IMG/VR virus record: IMGVR_UViG_3300049629_000715 | Location: 1 to 61,346 of that record | Length of the DNA: 61,346 nucleotides | Direction: 5' to 3' (one strand) | Origin: a virus | Part shown: positions 28,001 through 33,623 of the stretch, in pieces | How the letters are laid out: each line of letters begins with the position of its first letter | Numbering within the stretch: the stretch's first letter is position 1 | The notes under the pieces: generated by a model | The model's database searches: none | What the model was told of the DNA's origin: nothing | Seen by the model: the letters and a program-made list of their open reading frames with translations, nothing else | Translations under genes and position numbers: made by a program

Positions 28001-28925
28001 ACAGTCGCTGAAATCCGAGGATCAAGCTATTGCTGACTACAAAGATTACAAAAAATTCAAATACGACCAATGGTATGCCGATCAATCGAAGAAATTAAAA
28101 GAGAAGCTACCTGATGAAGTCGTTAAAACGATATTGGATTTTGCTTGGGTTCAAACTGACACAGGTTCCACTATTCCGACAGTAGAAGAAGTGTTCCAAA
28201 AAGTTAAAAACAAATTAGGCAATCTTCTTTTATCAACGGATGACATAAAACTTTTGAATGAATCTATCGATTCTGCAATCGGAGAAGCGGCAAAAGGAAT
28301 GTTTTCTGTAAATCCAACATCATTAGAGAAAATTCCGAGTTTCATGAATTCGCAAAAAGTAATGGAATTATATGAAGCGGTAAAAGCGGGAATCTCTTGG
28401 GATGACACGGAAGGCGGAGAATCGATTTCTGACAATCTTGAAGAATTAAATCTTTCTGAACTCTCTGATGAGAATATCGAAGAACTCAAGAAATGGTATA
28501 ACTCGGTTCTGGATTACGAGAACGAGAAAAAAGAATTCTACGGGGAATTTAAAGAGGAAACGAACGAGCAGAAAAACGCTGAAACTGATCCGGAGGTTGA
28601 TTATTACAAAAAAGCGTTCAATGAATTCGTAAATTACGACTGGAAAGAATTGTCATCTGGGCCAGAATTTGCGAAAGATTTAGTTGAATATCTATTCGGC
28701 TCCAAAGATTTTGATTTTGCGATGAATAGAACCATTTCAGTTGGGAGAAAATTTTTAGTTCCTTACGCTCCCGGAGGAGACAAAGTTTATATTCTTCACG
28801 GCAAAGATCAGAATATAGATGGTAGCGTGATTTTTGATATGTCGAAAAAGACAAAAGAGCAGACCAAACAAGAGATGATTGATTGGGTTGCGCATTTCAT
28901 CGATTACTACGATCCTAAAATCTGA
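19008..28925 (+). CDS. Giant polyvalent virion protein with HEXXH protease motif, 3305 aa
   Basis: This single gene is about 16% of the genome. Early residues have short repeats (WxPPxKDxES) and helices. Around 740-744 lies H-E-V-Q-H, a zinc-peptidase HEXXH motif, with a later E in REILSEIAA as possible third ligand. A Gln/Gly-rich linker spans about 1395-1435. Residues about 1900-2050 (LFIEEIQSDRHQQGR, then FRKDWPLQMFKRALR and WTDGETQADRYDL) match a domain I know from large polyvalent proteins of phages. QYMP occurs at 1443, 1641 and 2242, at apparent domain boundaries. It is probably ejected into the host with DNA and may be cut into pieces. Confidence 0.75.
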   Translation: MISWEPPEKDKESKLEDEAWTPPDKDQESTITAQATSQWTPPVKDDPDDLANIKDPLKLNSLKQSGQPLSEEQERIVFDWEDEKPISQRASEFTAKAIPAAATSLADIAVGGAEFGYKGILMPAQDILTGGLYYSPEERAKIWREQNLSTRALASGGAQGLDEAIEAGTRLAIYGSSITDKIQGLPKEQRFRRYMSRETMRKFAQAARDETPDTLARLAAESPLIQKMVTTIVGMQGADPEAQKVAVEEYEKLVKESGLTKEELEEFRKIVNFGDVKMPTSIPGANTVTAAISKPLTAATRKAGEVTLKGLNLGSRATGWTAGKTIKGGEWVQQKSKDIGQYAVNDPDTFVKTATNTLLAPVMLVAKPTKSVADVITDITRQVDKGGAAGRKGMIQRAGEDIRSSELTRKLFGREGKGGVGRARVADWAIRQSNAMIQPGVSSGTLNVLMGLPDAETAAQAGQQFGTGFGMGAYAGSRVESRVGGLIDPRTTMAQKISNLVTPDPTQLRRDQDADIKRFMASASPELVGQMKDLASIDKRKVAVDTRISELEEIQARMINEEDSAFIQKQIDGLKKQKEALAKSTPETQREYDRLVQLTTLDIMDQAKSVGLAAGLRGLNLVFLDPKNAEQFYRNLYGQNLIDAEKAMAVLKNKPFMTPDEENTLRLANETMSSFYQDVQNLENSRGISVRESITDPESPDFVPSHLRYLNQQGATAVINMDLVKHLTNQGFNLRHTMQHEVQHALENFKEVQDLMAPLRKYLFDQKVKTPDGGVEVVSNGIFDDEKLDAYAMVYGDRFSPQDGGASFVAQFGGDIEKQRNYIKREILSEIAAVAGEYQSGSRAVLDDVGRKAIDWLEVKTRDGYLKKLKEGLRKAGVVFDKTGGYSELLDAKLTPEVLAAVREYQRGVRDINGALTYNSDIEAEEPDIPITKILGNRALQEKYKEVAPFELEPVVKVTQPDGSISEIKVPEGANLDSLVGVYRIKDGKFIDEDGNEMVLAPEINISAMPDGTQFQINTRIARKPDGSPITISNREMKRRAVDRTKMIIDAVNSAPKDDSPYRMIDIGNGNYSGAMSPSQVEALRKIPNLILSPNLKRKIEFLNDILRRGDGTRVMMEYQASLLNGKYQALSPKLRDEVPIGFKITKDGNFTLTTMSVSRMHDKMNAWASNKPMRLQAWGGDTGKFWDSLIKYLDNHAQGKHGEEGLDPDPYIALRKKYAINDLFNVYNAETKAANPERTTLPRQKGKDPIDIIVRSRRLDRINDYSEMSAQKLPMNYGKLRDNYMPEINPLARPQSPEDMMANLDGSVTATRIRQAIASGNVEQLESELRMSDDLLPFESLYVSQGETGEPQIQVVSMLDPGIEPSVERSEIPTDIDAETEAEMARLDSEYDMAEMGQQGQQGQLEQQQGQQGQLEQQKGQQDQQGQQVPMARAEFIPSQAQYMPAFNSDEYGLEEGQEAENRLTPRTLYNLYYIATEPEPTSEYGREITNQYINKYKNLYVDVFSNLVRQQIEKYIGRGRVDSNVTKKALDKADTPAMLDELMRGTYRSDMRRRNDVWNTVTEHLKNLSAATTKKDKIFYMDRLNNSIHNTQELLFSKFSNYRQLQEAFDSIHNARDTRAYSQRVDKDLREFNSFRGTQYMPQVPAVNQYGFYSRLEEGIRNANQQTFSPEQAKALALKSTNKEELKWSGIENAINNIAEENNGKVPKQALLDYMADEGKVQFEETNLAKFNRSEEIAKKYGITLEITQEEVLAWDKDNESLEWDEFPEELKQELLRTQNMQEYKYAKYQLPGGQNYREVVLTMPEKEAGTKQYTYDDIILTKGKSNWKFKTKDGVVSGSIPGGLYPEEIARDYALQMAQTSESTLKKPSGEKSTYTSSHFANIPNYVAHMRLNERTDAEGNDGLFIEEIQSDRHQQGREKGYAEEKEVTAKLVPFKYPNGFIEYYYHIYDPKTDKPILRDNGEPVTLAKGFGKQQRSEQDAIRIYKESVANLVPDAPFRKDWPLQMFKRALRDAVESGKKWIGWTDGETQADRYDLSQQVSEIIAWPVGEEGAFKFVDNKDAKKMFVTVRGLKGNTIFEQAVEKGKLSDLVGKDLANKMISQIGSESVTYSGPNLKIGGEGMKEFYDTILRNKLGEYVDKMGGKVEKSKIQTGKKYDFELFNPEGEPKGVFVLRDRMTGKFLADSEKETFLSRAEDGELMSQKVAESMIEAFSKDTETPIWRVNITPEMQKSVRAGQPQYMPYIPYSMPKDPRQIMADFYLLTTVGDIAKSAGENWRIAFDPERTTIQGKATDLQKLLTLPTRQGLNYEKYGQNLEDAVQKLTQGMKKHMLDSLLFSISAELRHYKANRQPEELLDNPFMKAYSKIYDAYDAVADKNLPEYAQKYLKPMYPETPRARISKGSRKSYQLSNAAVRKAFEETGISISEFADIAEKLFREGNWNKQFGGENWGNIAAGLQMVDQANDPESLIKALDNAYDLQHNTGVVFDKIQKYAREGGYQWLQDMLDFKYHAGSPREFASLASSAAKRITAPALIDIGDIAIDKRRENAVAVAGEDTISDIEDQIRRLKPNRENIYQDINVKAPKYTGKDINEELQKWLVNTTTSGFSQTPNKLKKLGVNSDVIQYVRLLLAQKMAPKWNVPQDIKEMVSKSVAKSKAKNQTEVEYGPPIGIPEKSNLAKVPAPVKEGGNIIPADIGELKQQIHKLMHLHTESDIGTMVPYKGLMFSGMKNIPANTFTIKIYKDGTKIDEATFNLKSPVYDNSVYAYLYYNTPVKEQTKAENLADLALPSQDIKWTPVYSGKGEYVNFVNGDEPISTDMTAYFDGKPLFAEFILDGDALHIKTEKGDDYSIPFSHESSADAKSSFIQQMLGKYTDIVSDIKEYEGIDLSFTPPKPASLAQTKAPSSEPSLSPDFRPVAMTIEQLKQLIVNPKTGEISTQPLKILINTELNYFPEEKKSGLAIWGTKYAEWAKKASAEELWPSVTGKPYEDVASQKSQSLKSEDQAIADYKDYKKFKYDQWYADQSKKLKEKLPDEVVKTILDFAWVQTDTGSTIPTVEEVFQKVKNKLGNLLLSTDDIKLLNESIDSAIGEAAKGMFSVNPTSLEKIPSFMNSQKVMELYEAVKAGISWDDTEGGESISDNLEELNLSELSDENIEELKKWYNSVLDYENEKKEFYGEFKEETNEQKNAETDPEVDYYKKAFNEFVNYDWKELSSGPEFAKDLVEYLFGSKDFDFAMNRTISVGRKFLVPYAPGGDKVYILHGKDQNIDGSVIFDMSKKTKEQTKQEMIDWVAHFIDYYDPKI

Positions 28926-29629
28926 TGTTCTCCGCGATTGGCTCACTTCCGAAACACAGATATGTGTTCGTTGATTCCCGTTTCACTCACGAAGAGCCAT
29001 GCGGGTATGTTCCGGCAGTTTGGTTTGGGCTGGTCAGTTTTCCCGGCAGAGCGTGGGGATGCCATGTGATGTTAGAGTGTGGTGCGGTTTATCGCTCCCT
29101 GCCACCTCATGCTCTCTCTTTTACCGAGAATCCGGAGGAATGGTCAGTTGAGCAGGCGCAGATGTGGGATTGCTACGGGACGCGCTGGTCAGCGGAGGAA
29201 TACACCTATCTGCGAGGATTGAAAGTTACCTGCAAAGTCGAAGGCAAGCTGTATGATGGCGATTATCTTTTCACTATCGCGCCGTTGGAGGATGGGTTCA
29301 GCGAAGCTCCTGAACAATCGAAAGAATTTATGTTCTGCAAACTGGATAATGGCAGATTGACAATTCAGCCGACAAATAGGGTTCTTTTTGAAGATCGCAG
29401 TTTTACTGGCGGGGAAATGCCAAAGTTGAAATTGCAAACTGACACCTATTCTTGCGAGCAAAACCCACCGCTAACCGAACGCAAACCCAAGCCTATCCCA
29501 ACGCAAACCCTCCCATTCCCCAATACCCATTCCCCATTATTAAAAATAAAAAACCTTTTCAATTCCGGAAAACGAGTTTTAATCCGCATCGCCAGAATTT
29601 TCTGGCATCAAAATAAATACAACCCATAA
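28925..29629 (+). CDS. Conserved-looking hypothetical phage protein, 234 aa
   Basis: The start overlaps the giant gene's stop (TGATG arrangement, 1-nt overlap). The N-terminal half has a compact, aromatic-rich fold (VWFGLVSFPGRAWGCHVML, VYRSLPPHAL, WDCYGTRWSAEEYTYL) that I associate with uncharacterised proteins found next to large polyvalent genes. The last about 45 residues are Pro-rich then basic, coded by a C-rich heptamer repeat (29512-29539). The N-terminal domain looks folded, while the tail may be variable. Function unknown. Confidence 0.6.
   Translation: MFSAIGSLPKHRYVFVDSRFTHEEPCGYVPAVWFGLVSFPGRAWGCHVMLECGAVYRSLPPHALSFTENPEEWSVEQAQMWDCYGTRWSAEEYTYLRGLKVTCKVEGKLYDGDYLFTIAPLEDGFSEAPEQSKEFMFCKLDNGRLTIQPTNRVLFEDRSFTGGEMPKLKLQTDTYSCEQNPPLTERKPKPIPTQTLPFPNTHSPLLKIKNLFNSGKRVLIRIARIFWHQNKYNP
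29512..29539. repeat. C-rich heptanucleotide repeat, G-quadruplex-capable on minus strand
   Basis: Four consecutive 7-mers read CCCATTC, CCCAATA, CCCATTC, CCCATTA. The complementary strand has four runs of three or more G with short loops, a canonical G-quadruplex pattern. A similar array with similar upstream flank lies at 39416-39443. It sits in frame in the C-terminal coding region of the 28925 gene. Confidence 0.8.
29591..29606 (+). other. Small perfect hairpin upstream of the AATA leader
   Basis: GCCAGA and TCTGGC form a 6-bp stem around an ATTT loop at the end of the 28925 gene. It is followed by AT-rich sequence with AATAAATA and the next start. There is no U-tract, so it is a weak terminator candidate or an mRNA processing or stability element. 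Confidence 0.4.
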
Positions 29630-29640
29630 AATAAATATAT

Positions 29641-29808
29641 ATGTTAGAAAACGCCCAAACAAAACTCGACAATCTGCAAACACTTCAAGTTTGCGCCGTA
29701 GACCAAGGAATGGAAGTTACCATCTCGGTTGACGAAGATGGTTTCTATTACATCGGAGAAAAGATGTTCACAGATTATAAATCAGCACTCCGCTATCTCG
29801 TGAAATGA
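29641..29808 (+). CDS. Small hypothetical protein, 55 aa
   Basis: The ATG follows an AATAAATATAT leader instead of a Shine-Dalgarno. The stop overlaps the DpdA-like start as ATGA. The product has a beta-rich pattern (EVTISVDEDGFYYIGEKMFTDY) and ends SALRYLVK. It resembles many tiny phage proteins and cannot be assigned. Coupling to the next gene suggests it belongs to the base-modification operon. Confidence 0.6.
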   Translation: MLENAQTKLDNLQTLQVCAVDQGMEVTISVDEDGFYYIGEKMFTDYKSALRYLVK

Positions 29809-30443
29809 TGGTAATGCCATCCAATAATTCCGGAATAATGATCGGATATCTTGCTGGTAAATATCCAAACAGGATCGGATGGTTATTATCTCCTGATGGT
29901 TGGAGAAAACCTCCTTCATGGATGCCATACGCTCTTGACAACGGAGCGTATGGAGCATGGTCAAACGAGCGCGAATGGGATGCTAAATCGTTTCTTGATT
30001 TAATTGAGAAATCTAAAACAGCGCACAAACCTCGTTGGGTTGTTATTCCTGATGTAGTAGCAAATCGGGAATTAACAATCCTTCGCTGGCATGAATGGAT
30101 GCCAAAAATCAAGAGCCGTCTTTTCGGTGTTGCATATGCTTTTGCTGTGCAAGATGGAATGACGCCTAAAGATGTTCCCGATGAAGCCGAGGTTATTTTC
30201 GTCGGAGGAACAACCGAATGGAAGTGGCGAAATCTGCATACTTGGACAAATAATTTTCAAAGAGTCCATGTTGGCAGGGTAAATTCTGAACGCATGCTTT
30301 GGATGTGCCATGAAGCAGGAGTGGAATCCTGCGATGGAACAGGCTGGATGCGAGGCGGAGAAGAACGATTAGAAGAACTAAATAGATATTTGGAACAATC
30401 AACAGGAGGCGACAAACGCCAACAACAACAATTAGCACTATGA
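29805..30443 (+). CDS. dpdA: DpdA-like DNA 7-deazaguanine transglycosylase, 212 aa
   Basis: DpdA enzymes are TGT-family proteins that swap guanine in DNA for a 7-deazaguanine. Signatures present here are A-L-D45-N-G-A-Y, V-I-P-D83-V-V, A-V-Q-D117-G, G-G-T-T-E-W-K-W (134-141), H-V-G-R-V-N-S (155-161) and a C-D-G-T pair near 176. The two Asp positions (45, 83) match where TGT catalytic aspartates sit. It lacks the zinc domain of tRNA enzymes and is compact, as phage DpdA proteins are. A 4-nt overlap couples it to queD. A tRNA-modifying role is less likely given the DpdA-type motifs. Confidence 0.85.
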   Translation: MMVMPSNNSGIMIGYLAGKYPNRIGWLLSPDGWRKPPSWMPYALDNGAYGAWSNEREWDAKSFLDLIEKSKTAHKPRWVVIPDVVANRELTILRWHEWMPKIKSRLFGVAYAFAVQDGMTPKDVPDEAEVIFVGGTTEWKWRNLHTWTNNFQRVHVGRVNSERMLWMCHEAGVESCDGTGWMRGGEERLEELNRYLEQSTGGDKRQQQQLAL

Positions 30444-30820
30444 ATAAACAAGAAAGACTCAACGCAACATTCCGGCTTTGGAAGGACTTTACTTTTGAAG
30501 CGGCACATCAACTTACAAAGGTTCCCGTAGGACATCAATGCGGGAGATTACACGGGCATAGTTATAAACTTCGCGTCCATTGCCAAGGCAAACTTGATCC
30601 GGAGCGAGATTGGGTTGTTGATTATTCAGATATTGCCACCGCAGTTCGTCCTGTAATTCAAAAACTCGACCATTCATTCCTTAATGATCATTTTGATTTT
30701 GAAACGACCGCCGAAAATATAGCTTGGTGGATGATTCATGAAATTAAACAAAAACTTCCATGGCTTTACGCTGTTGAATTATTTGAGACTCCCACAACAT
30801 CCGTTTATGTGGAAATGTGA
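30440..30820 (+). CDS. queD: QueD-like 6-carboxy-tetrahydropterin synthase, 126 aa
   Basis: The second enzyme of preQ0 synthesis makes 6-carboxy-tetrahydropterin from dihydroneopterin triphosphate. Zinc ligands H23, H38 and H40 are present, with C34 in the C-x3-H-G-H spacing typical of QueD, the D77-H78 pair and E116 in L-F-E-T-P. Length fits the family. It overlaps the DpdA-like gene by 4 nt, tying pterin chemistry to DNA modification. FolE, QueE and QueC are not found in the window, so the host or salvage must supply the other steps. Confidence 0.9.
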   Translation: MNKQERLNATFRLWKDFTFEAAHQLTKVPVGHQCGRLHGHSYKLRVHCQGKLDPERDWVVDYSDIATAVRPVIQKLDHSFLNDHFDFETTAENIAWWMIHEIKQKLPWLYAVELFETPTTSVYVEM

Positions 30821-30835
30821 AATTCAAAATAAAAA

Positions 30836-31150
30836 ATGAAAAAGACCACTCTGAAAGATTTCTGCCGAATGATTTTCGGTTGCTATCCTCCGACGCATTA
30901 TTCCAACGCTACGAAACGAGAAGCGGAAGTTGCCGGACTGATTGCCGCTGGCTGGTCTAACAAAGAAGTTGCTTCGCATCTTAAAATATCAATCAAGACA
31001 GTCGAGAAACACCGGACGGCAGTTCATAAAAAAAACAATCTTGCGAATACCGCAGATTTGACCCGTTGGGCATTAGCCCACGGATACGCAAAAAATGAAT
31101 TTTTGGAAAACGAAAAAAAATCCTTTTCAAAATCTAAAAAGATGATTTAA
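30836..31150 (+). CDS. LuxR/GerE-type HTH regulator, 104 aa
   Basis: A C-terminal-style LuxR helix-turn-helix occupies about residues 28-90. The sequence runs REAEVAGLIAAGWSNKEVA, then SHLKISIKTVEKHRTAVHKK, then a helix ending DLTRWALAHGY. The spacing and the KTVEKHR recognition helix are classic. No receiver or ligand domain precedes it. It may regulate phage gene timing or host genes. It is the only recognisable transcription factor of this type in the window. Confidence 0.85.
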   Translation: MKKTTLKDFCRMIFGCYPPTHYSNATKREAEVAGLIAAGWSNKEVASHLKISIKTVEKHRTAVHKKNNLANTADLTRWALAHGYAKNEFLENEKKSFSKSKKMI

Positions 31151-31157
31151 TGCATCT

Positions 31158-31177
31158 CATCGGAGGAAACTCCGGTG
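31158..31177 (+). promoter_or_regulatory. GAAA-loop hairpin before an AATA-repeat leader
   Basis: CATCGGAG and CTCCGGTG pair around a GAAA tetraloop (8 bp with one wobble). It is followed immediately by A-rich AATAAATC/AATAAATA repeats and the next ATG. It could be a weak terminator for the dpdA-queD-luxR unit or a 5' mRNA stabilising structure for the downstream gene. Confidence 0.5.
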
Positions 31178-31204
31178 AAAAATAAATCAATAAATAAATA
31201 AATC
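31178..31204 (+). promoter_or_regulatory. AATA-repeat translation leader
   Basis: Tandem AATA tetranucleotides fill the space just before the ATG at 31206, where a Shine-Dalgarno would lie. Similar tracts precede starts at 31661, 34495, 34650, 35316 and 44059. They are probably unstructured A-rich leaders that favour initiation. Confidence 0.5.
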
Positions 31205-31205
31205 C

Positions 31206-31610
31206 ATGAATCCTAAAAATATCAAAATCCTCTCGCGTCACAATACGCTCGCTGAAGCTGTTCAAGCCGCAAAACCTGACCTCTCGTATAATGAACGCGA
31301 GGCTCGCGAATCCATCAAACTCACCGACTGCGGTTACAATCGTGATCGCGGAACAATCGCCGCTTTCGTTTGTGAAGACGGGAAAATCCGTTTCGTTTAT
31401 CAAGCCGACATCGCTCTGCTTCACGAATTTTCTCCTTTCTCTTCCTGCTTGAGCAATTCACCTTTTGAACTCGTATTCGATGAAATCGATTATCTGAATT
31501 TCACGGGTCTGAAAATGACGAAGAACTCAAAATCACGCCAAACGATTCGTTCACTTCAAGCAAATCCTGATAATTCTGCCTGCGGTCGCTGTCACGCACT
31601 TGTTTCCTAA
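31206..31610 (+). CDS. Hypothetical protein, 134 aa
   Basis: This gene follows the GAAA hairpin and AATA leader. It has a basic N-terminus, a central beta pattern (GTIAAFVCEDGKIRFVYQ) and a C-terminal CGRC pair near residue 126. Codon third positions are more C-rich than in the structural region, as in the neighbouring DUF932-like gene. No family is recognised. It is an early-type accessory gene by position. Confidence 0.6.
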   Translation: MNPKNIKILSRHNTLAEAVQAAKPDLSYNEREARESIKLTDCGYNRDRGTIAAFVCEDGKIRFVYQADIALLHEFSPFSSCLSNSPFELVFDEIDYLNFTGLKMTKNSKSRQTIRSLQANPDNSACGRCHALVS

Positions 31611-31642
31611 TCTCGTTCCTCCCAGAACAACCAACATCAACC

Positions 31643-31658
31643 AATAAATAAATAAATA
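31643..31658 (+). promoter_or_regulatory. AATA-repeat translation leader
   Basis: Three to four AATA units precede the ATG at 31661, with no Shine-Dalgarno. A small GTTC...GAAC stem-loop lies upstream near 31616-31629. Confidence 0.45.
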
Positions 31659-31660
31659 CC

Positions 31661-32422
31661 ATGTTAGCTACAATCAATCAACTCACGGCAATCGATGCCG
31701 CCCATGCCGCCTCAACAACCAGCGAAAAATACGGATTCGTTTCTACCCGCTCGGTTATCGACAACCTCACAAGCCTCGGCTTCACCACTCGCTCGATTCA
31801 GATTGCGCGAGCCAATAAAGAGGAACGCAAAGGCTTTCAGAGGCATATCGTCCGAATGCAACATTCCTCGCTCATGCCGAAAGTTGGCGATTCATTCCCC
31901 GAGGTTGTTCTGATCAACTCCCACGATGGCGGTTGCTCCTACCGAATGATGCTCGGAATGTTCCGCCTTCTCTGCTCTAACGGAATGGTATCTGGAAACA
32001 TTCAAGACGAGCTTCGGTTCGTTCACCGGAAGGCAAATCTCGACAAGATCAAAGATGGCGTATTCTCCATCGTTGACAGAGCCGCCAGACTCTCCGATGT
32101 CGTTTCCCGCATGAAATCCCGCGAACTCACTCTTCCGGAGCAGGCGCACTTCCTCGACGAAGCAGTCCGCATCCGTTACAAAGCTCCCGAAGGCGATGTT
32201 TCTCTAGAGGATATTCGTGAATTCAATCATCGCCGCGATTCGCTCAATCAGCTTCGCCGCTATGAAGATCGCGGGAATAATCTTTGGCTTACATTCAACC
32301 GCATTCAAGAGAACCTTACACAAGGTCGCCGTGGTAGCGGTGTTCGCCGGATTACCTCTCCTCACACGGATGTTTCCGTGAATCGTGAACTCTGGAATCT
32401 CGCGGAAAATTTCTTGAACTAA
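31661..32422 (+). CDS. DUF932-like phage/plasmid protein, 253 aa
   Basis: The sequence has the pattern PEVVLINSHDGGCSYRMMLGMFRLLCSNGMVSG (about residues 80-113; conserved cores NSHDG, MFRLLCSNGMV), which I recognise from DUF932-type proteins of phages and plasmids. The remaining part is helical and ends with a short Arg-rich stretch and NLAENFLN. These proteins are common near DNA-processing genes, but their biochemical role is not established. A strong GC hairpin follows the stop, so this gene probably ends a transcription unit. Confidence 0.75.
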   Translation: MLATINQLTAIDAAHAASTTSEKYGFVSTRSVIDNLTSLGFTTRSIQIARANKEERKGFQRHIVRMQHSSLMPKVGDSFPEVVLINSHDGGCSYRMMLGMFRLLCSNGMVSGNIQDELRFVHRKANLDKIKDGVFSIVDRAARLSDVVSRMKSRELTLPEQAHFLDEAVRIRYKAPEGDVSLEDIREFNHRRDSLNQLRRYEDRGNNLWLTFNRIQENLTQGRRGSGVRRITSPHTDVSVNRELWNLAENFLN

Positions 32423-32430
32423 TTTGTTTC

Positions 32431-32454
32431 GGGAGGGGGATTATTCCCCCTCCC
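32431..32454 (+). terminator. Strong hairpin after the DUF932-like gene
   Basis: GGGAGGGGG and CCCCCTCCC form a perfect 9-bp GC stem around ATTATT, 8 nt after the stop codon. There is no U-tract, so it may be a terminator of a host group with U-poor terminators, or an mRNA 3' protective structure. Confidence 0.65.
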
Positions 32455-32468
32455 TAACAATTCATATT

Positions 32469-32891
32469 ATGAAATTCCTACCGATATTGTTAGCGGGATC
32501 ACTCGTTTCATGCTCATCAATCAGCAAAGAAACATATACCGAGCGGCGGATTTTGACCTACCCGAAAAAATCAACTCCGCATATCAAGGATATGTATTTG
32601 CAGGAGCCGAAAACCCAAACGCCTCAAATCATTCATCAACCGGAACCGCAAGCGGCAACGCCTGTTGATGATTTTGATTACATCAATCCTGATCTTCCGA
32701 CAAACGACATCATTACGATTGGCTCGACCAAACAAGATGTTGCTCGCGTTCTTGGGAATCCCACCAAGGTTCACAAAGGAGTAGATGACGACATGTGGTG
32801 GTATAAATCCAGCTACATTGTCTTCAATTCCGAAGGCCAAGTTGAAGGATACAGCGAAAACGGAACGCCACTCAAAATCTCAATCCAATAA
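32469..32891 (+). CDS. Phage lipoprotein with BamE/SmpA-like C-terminal domain, 140 aa
   Basis: The ATG at 32469 gives a clean lipoprotein signal (MKFLPILLAGSLVSC, Cys15 in L-V-S-C). A longer in-frame form would bury this signal. After a Pro/Gln-rich linker, residues about 85-135 show ITIGSTKQDVARVLGNPTKV, W-W-Y-K-S and VFNSEGQVEGY, the layout of BamE/SmpA-type outer-membrane lipoprotein domains. It is expressed away from the lysis genes, so an envelope-altering or superinfection-exclusion role is more likely than lysis (inference). Confidence 0.75.
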   Translation: MKFLPILLAGSLVSCSSISKETYTERRILTYPKKSTPHIKDMYLQEPKTQTPQIIHQPEPQAATPVDDFDYINPDLPTNDIITIGSTKQDVARVLGNPTKVHKGVDDDMWWYKSSYIVFNSEGQVEGYSENGTPLKISIQ

Positions 32892-33346
32892 TGTATATCA
32901 CCCACAACGACGAGGAAATCCCGACAGGGACACTCAAACAACTCGGAATCATTCAGGCCAACTATAAATTGCTGGTCGAAATGTTCGGTGAACCTCGAAT
33001 CCTAAATCAAGATTGTTTGCATGTTGAATGGGTCGTCCGAGTAGGCGACAAGATTGCCGCAATCAACAATTACATCGGCGTCACCAAGCCGACTGTCGAA
33101 AATACGGCACTCTGGCCGATAGCCGGATCAGAGCCTGATGTCATTAACGATATTCGGCAGATTCTTGATAACCCAATAGCCAGCATTAAGCGCAAAATCG
33201 AATTTGAAATGAGTTTGGTTGATGCAAACGAAAAAGAAGAACTCTTGAAGAAATGCGCGAGAAATCTTGAGCAAATGTGCAAGGCGACAACTATTCTATG
33301 CAAAAGCGCGGAGACGGCATTAGCGCAAATGAAAAAAATTATTTGA
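32891..33346 (+). CDS. Hypothetical protein, 151 aa
   Basis: The 1-nt stop/start overlap with the lipoprotein gene suggests co-translation. The N-terminal half is mixed alpha/beta (NYKLLVEMFGEPRI, HVEWVVRVGDKIAAINNY). The C-terminal half is a charged helix ending QMKKII. The GEPRI...VEWVV...I-A-A-I-N-N-Y layout recurs in uncharacterised phage proteins as I remember them. No function can be assigned. Confidence 0.65.
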   Translation: MYITHNDEEIPTGTLKQLGIIQANYKLLVEMFGEPRILNQDCLHVEWVVRVGDKIAAINNYIGVTKPTVENTALWPIAGSEPDVINDIRQILDNPIASIKRKIEFEMSLVDANEKEELLKKCARNLEQMCKATTILCKSAETALAQMKKII

Positions 33347-33358
33347 TGGAGACAACAA

Positions 33359-33463
33359 ATGAAAGAACTACTCTATATTCAATGGAGCTTTGAAGCCTTC
33401 ATTAAAGTCATTCTCCCACTTTTGTTTTCGATTTACATTTACAAAACCCAATTCAAAAAATGA
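33359..33463 (+). CDS. Tiny membrane protein, 34 aa
   Basis: MKELLYIQWSFEAF leads into one hydrophobic helix (IKVILPLLFSIYIY) and a short basic tail KTQFKK. The stop overlaps the next start as ATGA. The preceding gene ends 12 nt upstream. A single-helix membrane protein of this size is plausible, but evidence is only packing and topology. Confidence 0.5.
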   Translation: MKELLYIQWSFEAFIKVILPLLFSIYIYKTQFKK

Positions 33464-33621
33464 ACGAAACAAGTTTCATAATTTTAGCGATAGCTAGTTT
33501 TATTGCGATTGCTTTTGCGTATCGCGCAGGACAGCAAAAAATACTGGATCAATTCGATGAATACACCAAAAAACGCAGAGAGCGCGAAAGCAGATGGCGC
33601 GAATTTGAGGAGGAGGATTAA
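33460..33621 (+). CDS. Small membrane-anchored coiled-coil protein, 53 aa
   Basis: An N-terminal transmembrane segment (FIILAIASFIAIAFAY) is followed by a highly charged helix (QKILDQFDEYTKKRRERESRW) and an acidic end. The architecture resembles an i-spanin or other one-pass coiled-coil protein, yet it is far from the lysis cassette. It partners with the preceding tiny membrane gene by overlap. Confidence 0.55.
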   Translation: MNETSFIILAIASFIAIAFAYRAGQQKILDQFDEYTKKRRERESRWREFEEED

Positions 33622-33623
33622 AA

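Noticed and set aside
33460-33621. i-spanin for the lysis lipoprotein
   Set aside because: The topology is suitable but it is about 32 kb from the lysis genes and grouped with early-type small genes.
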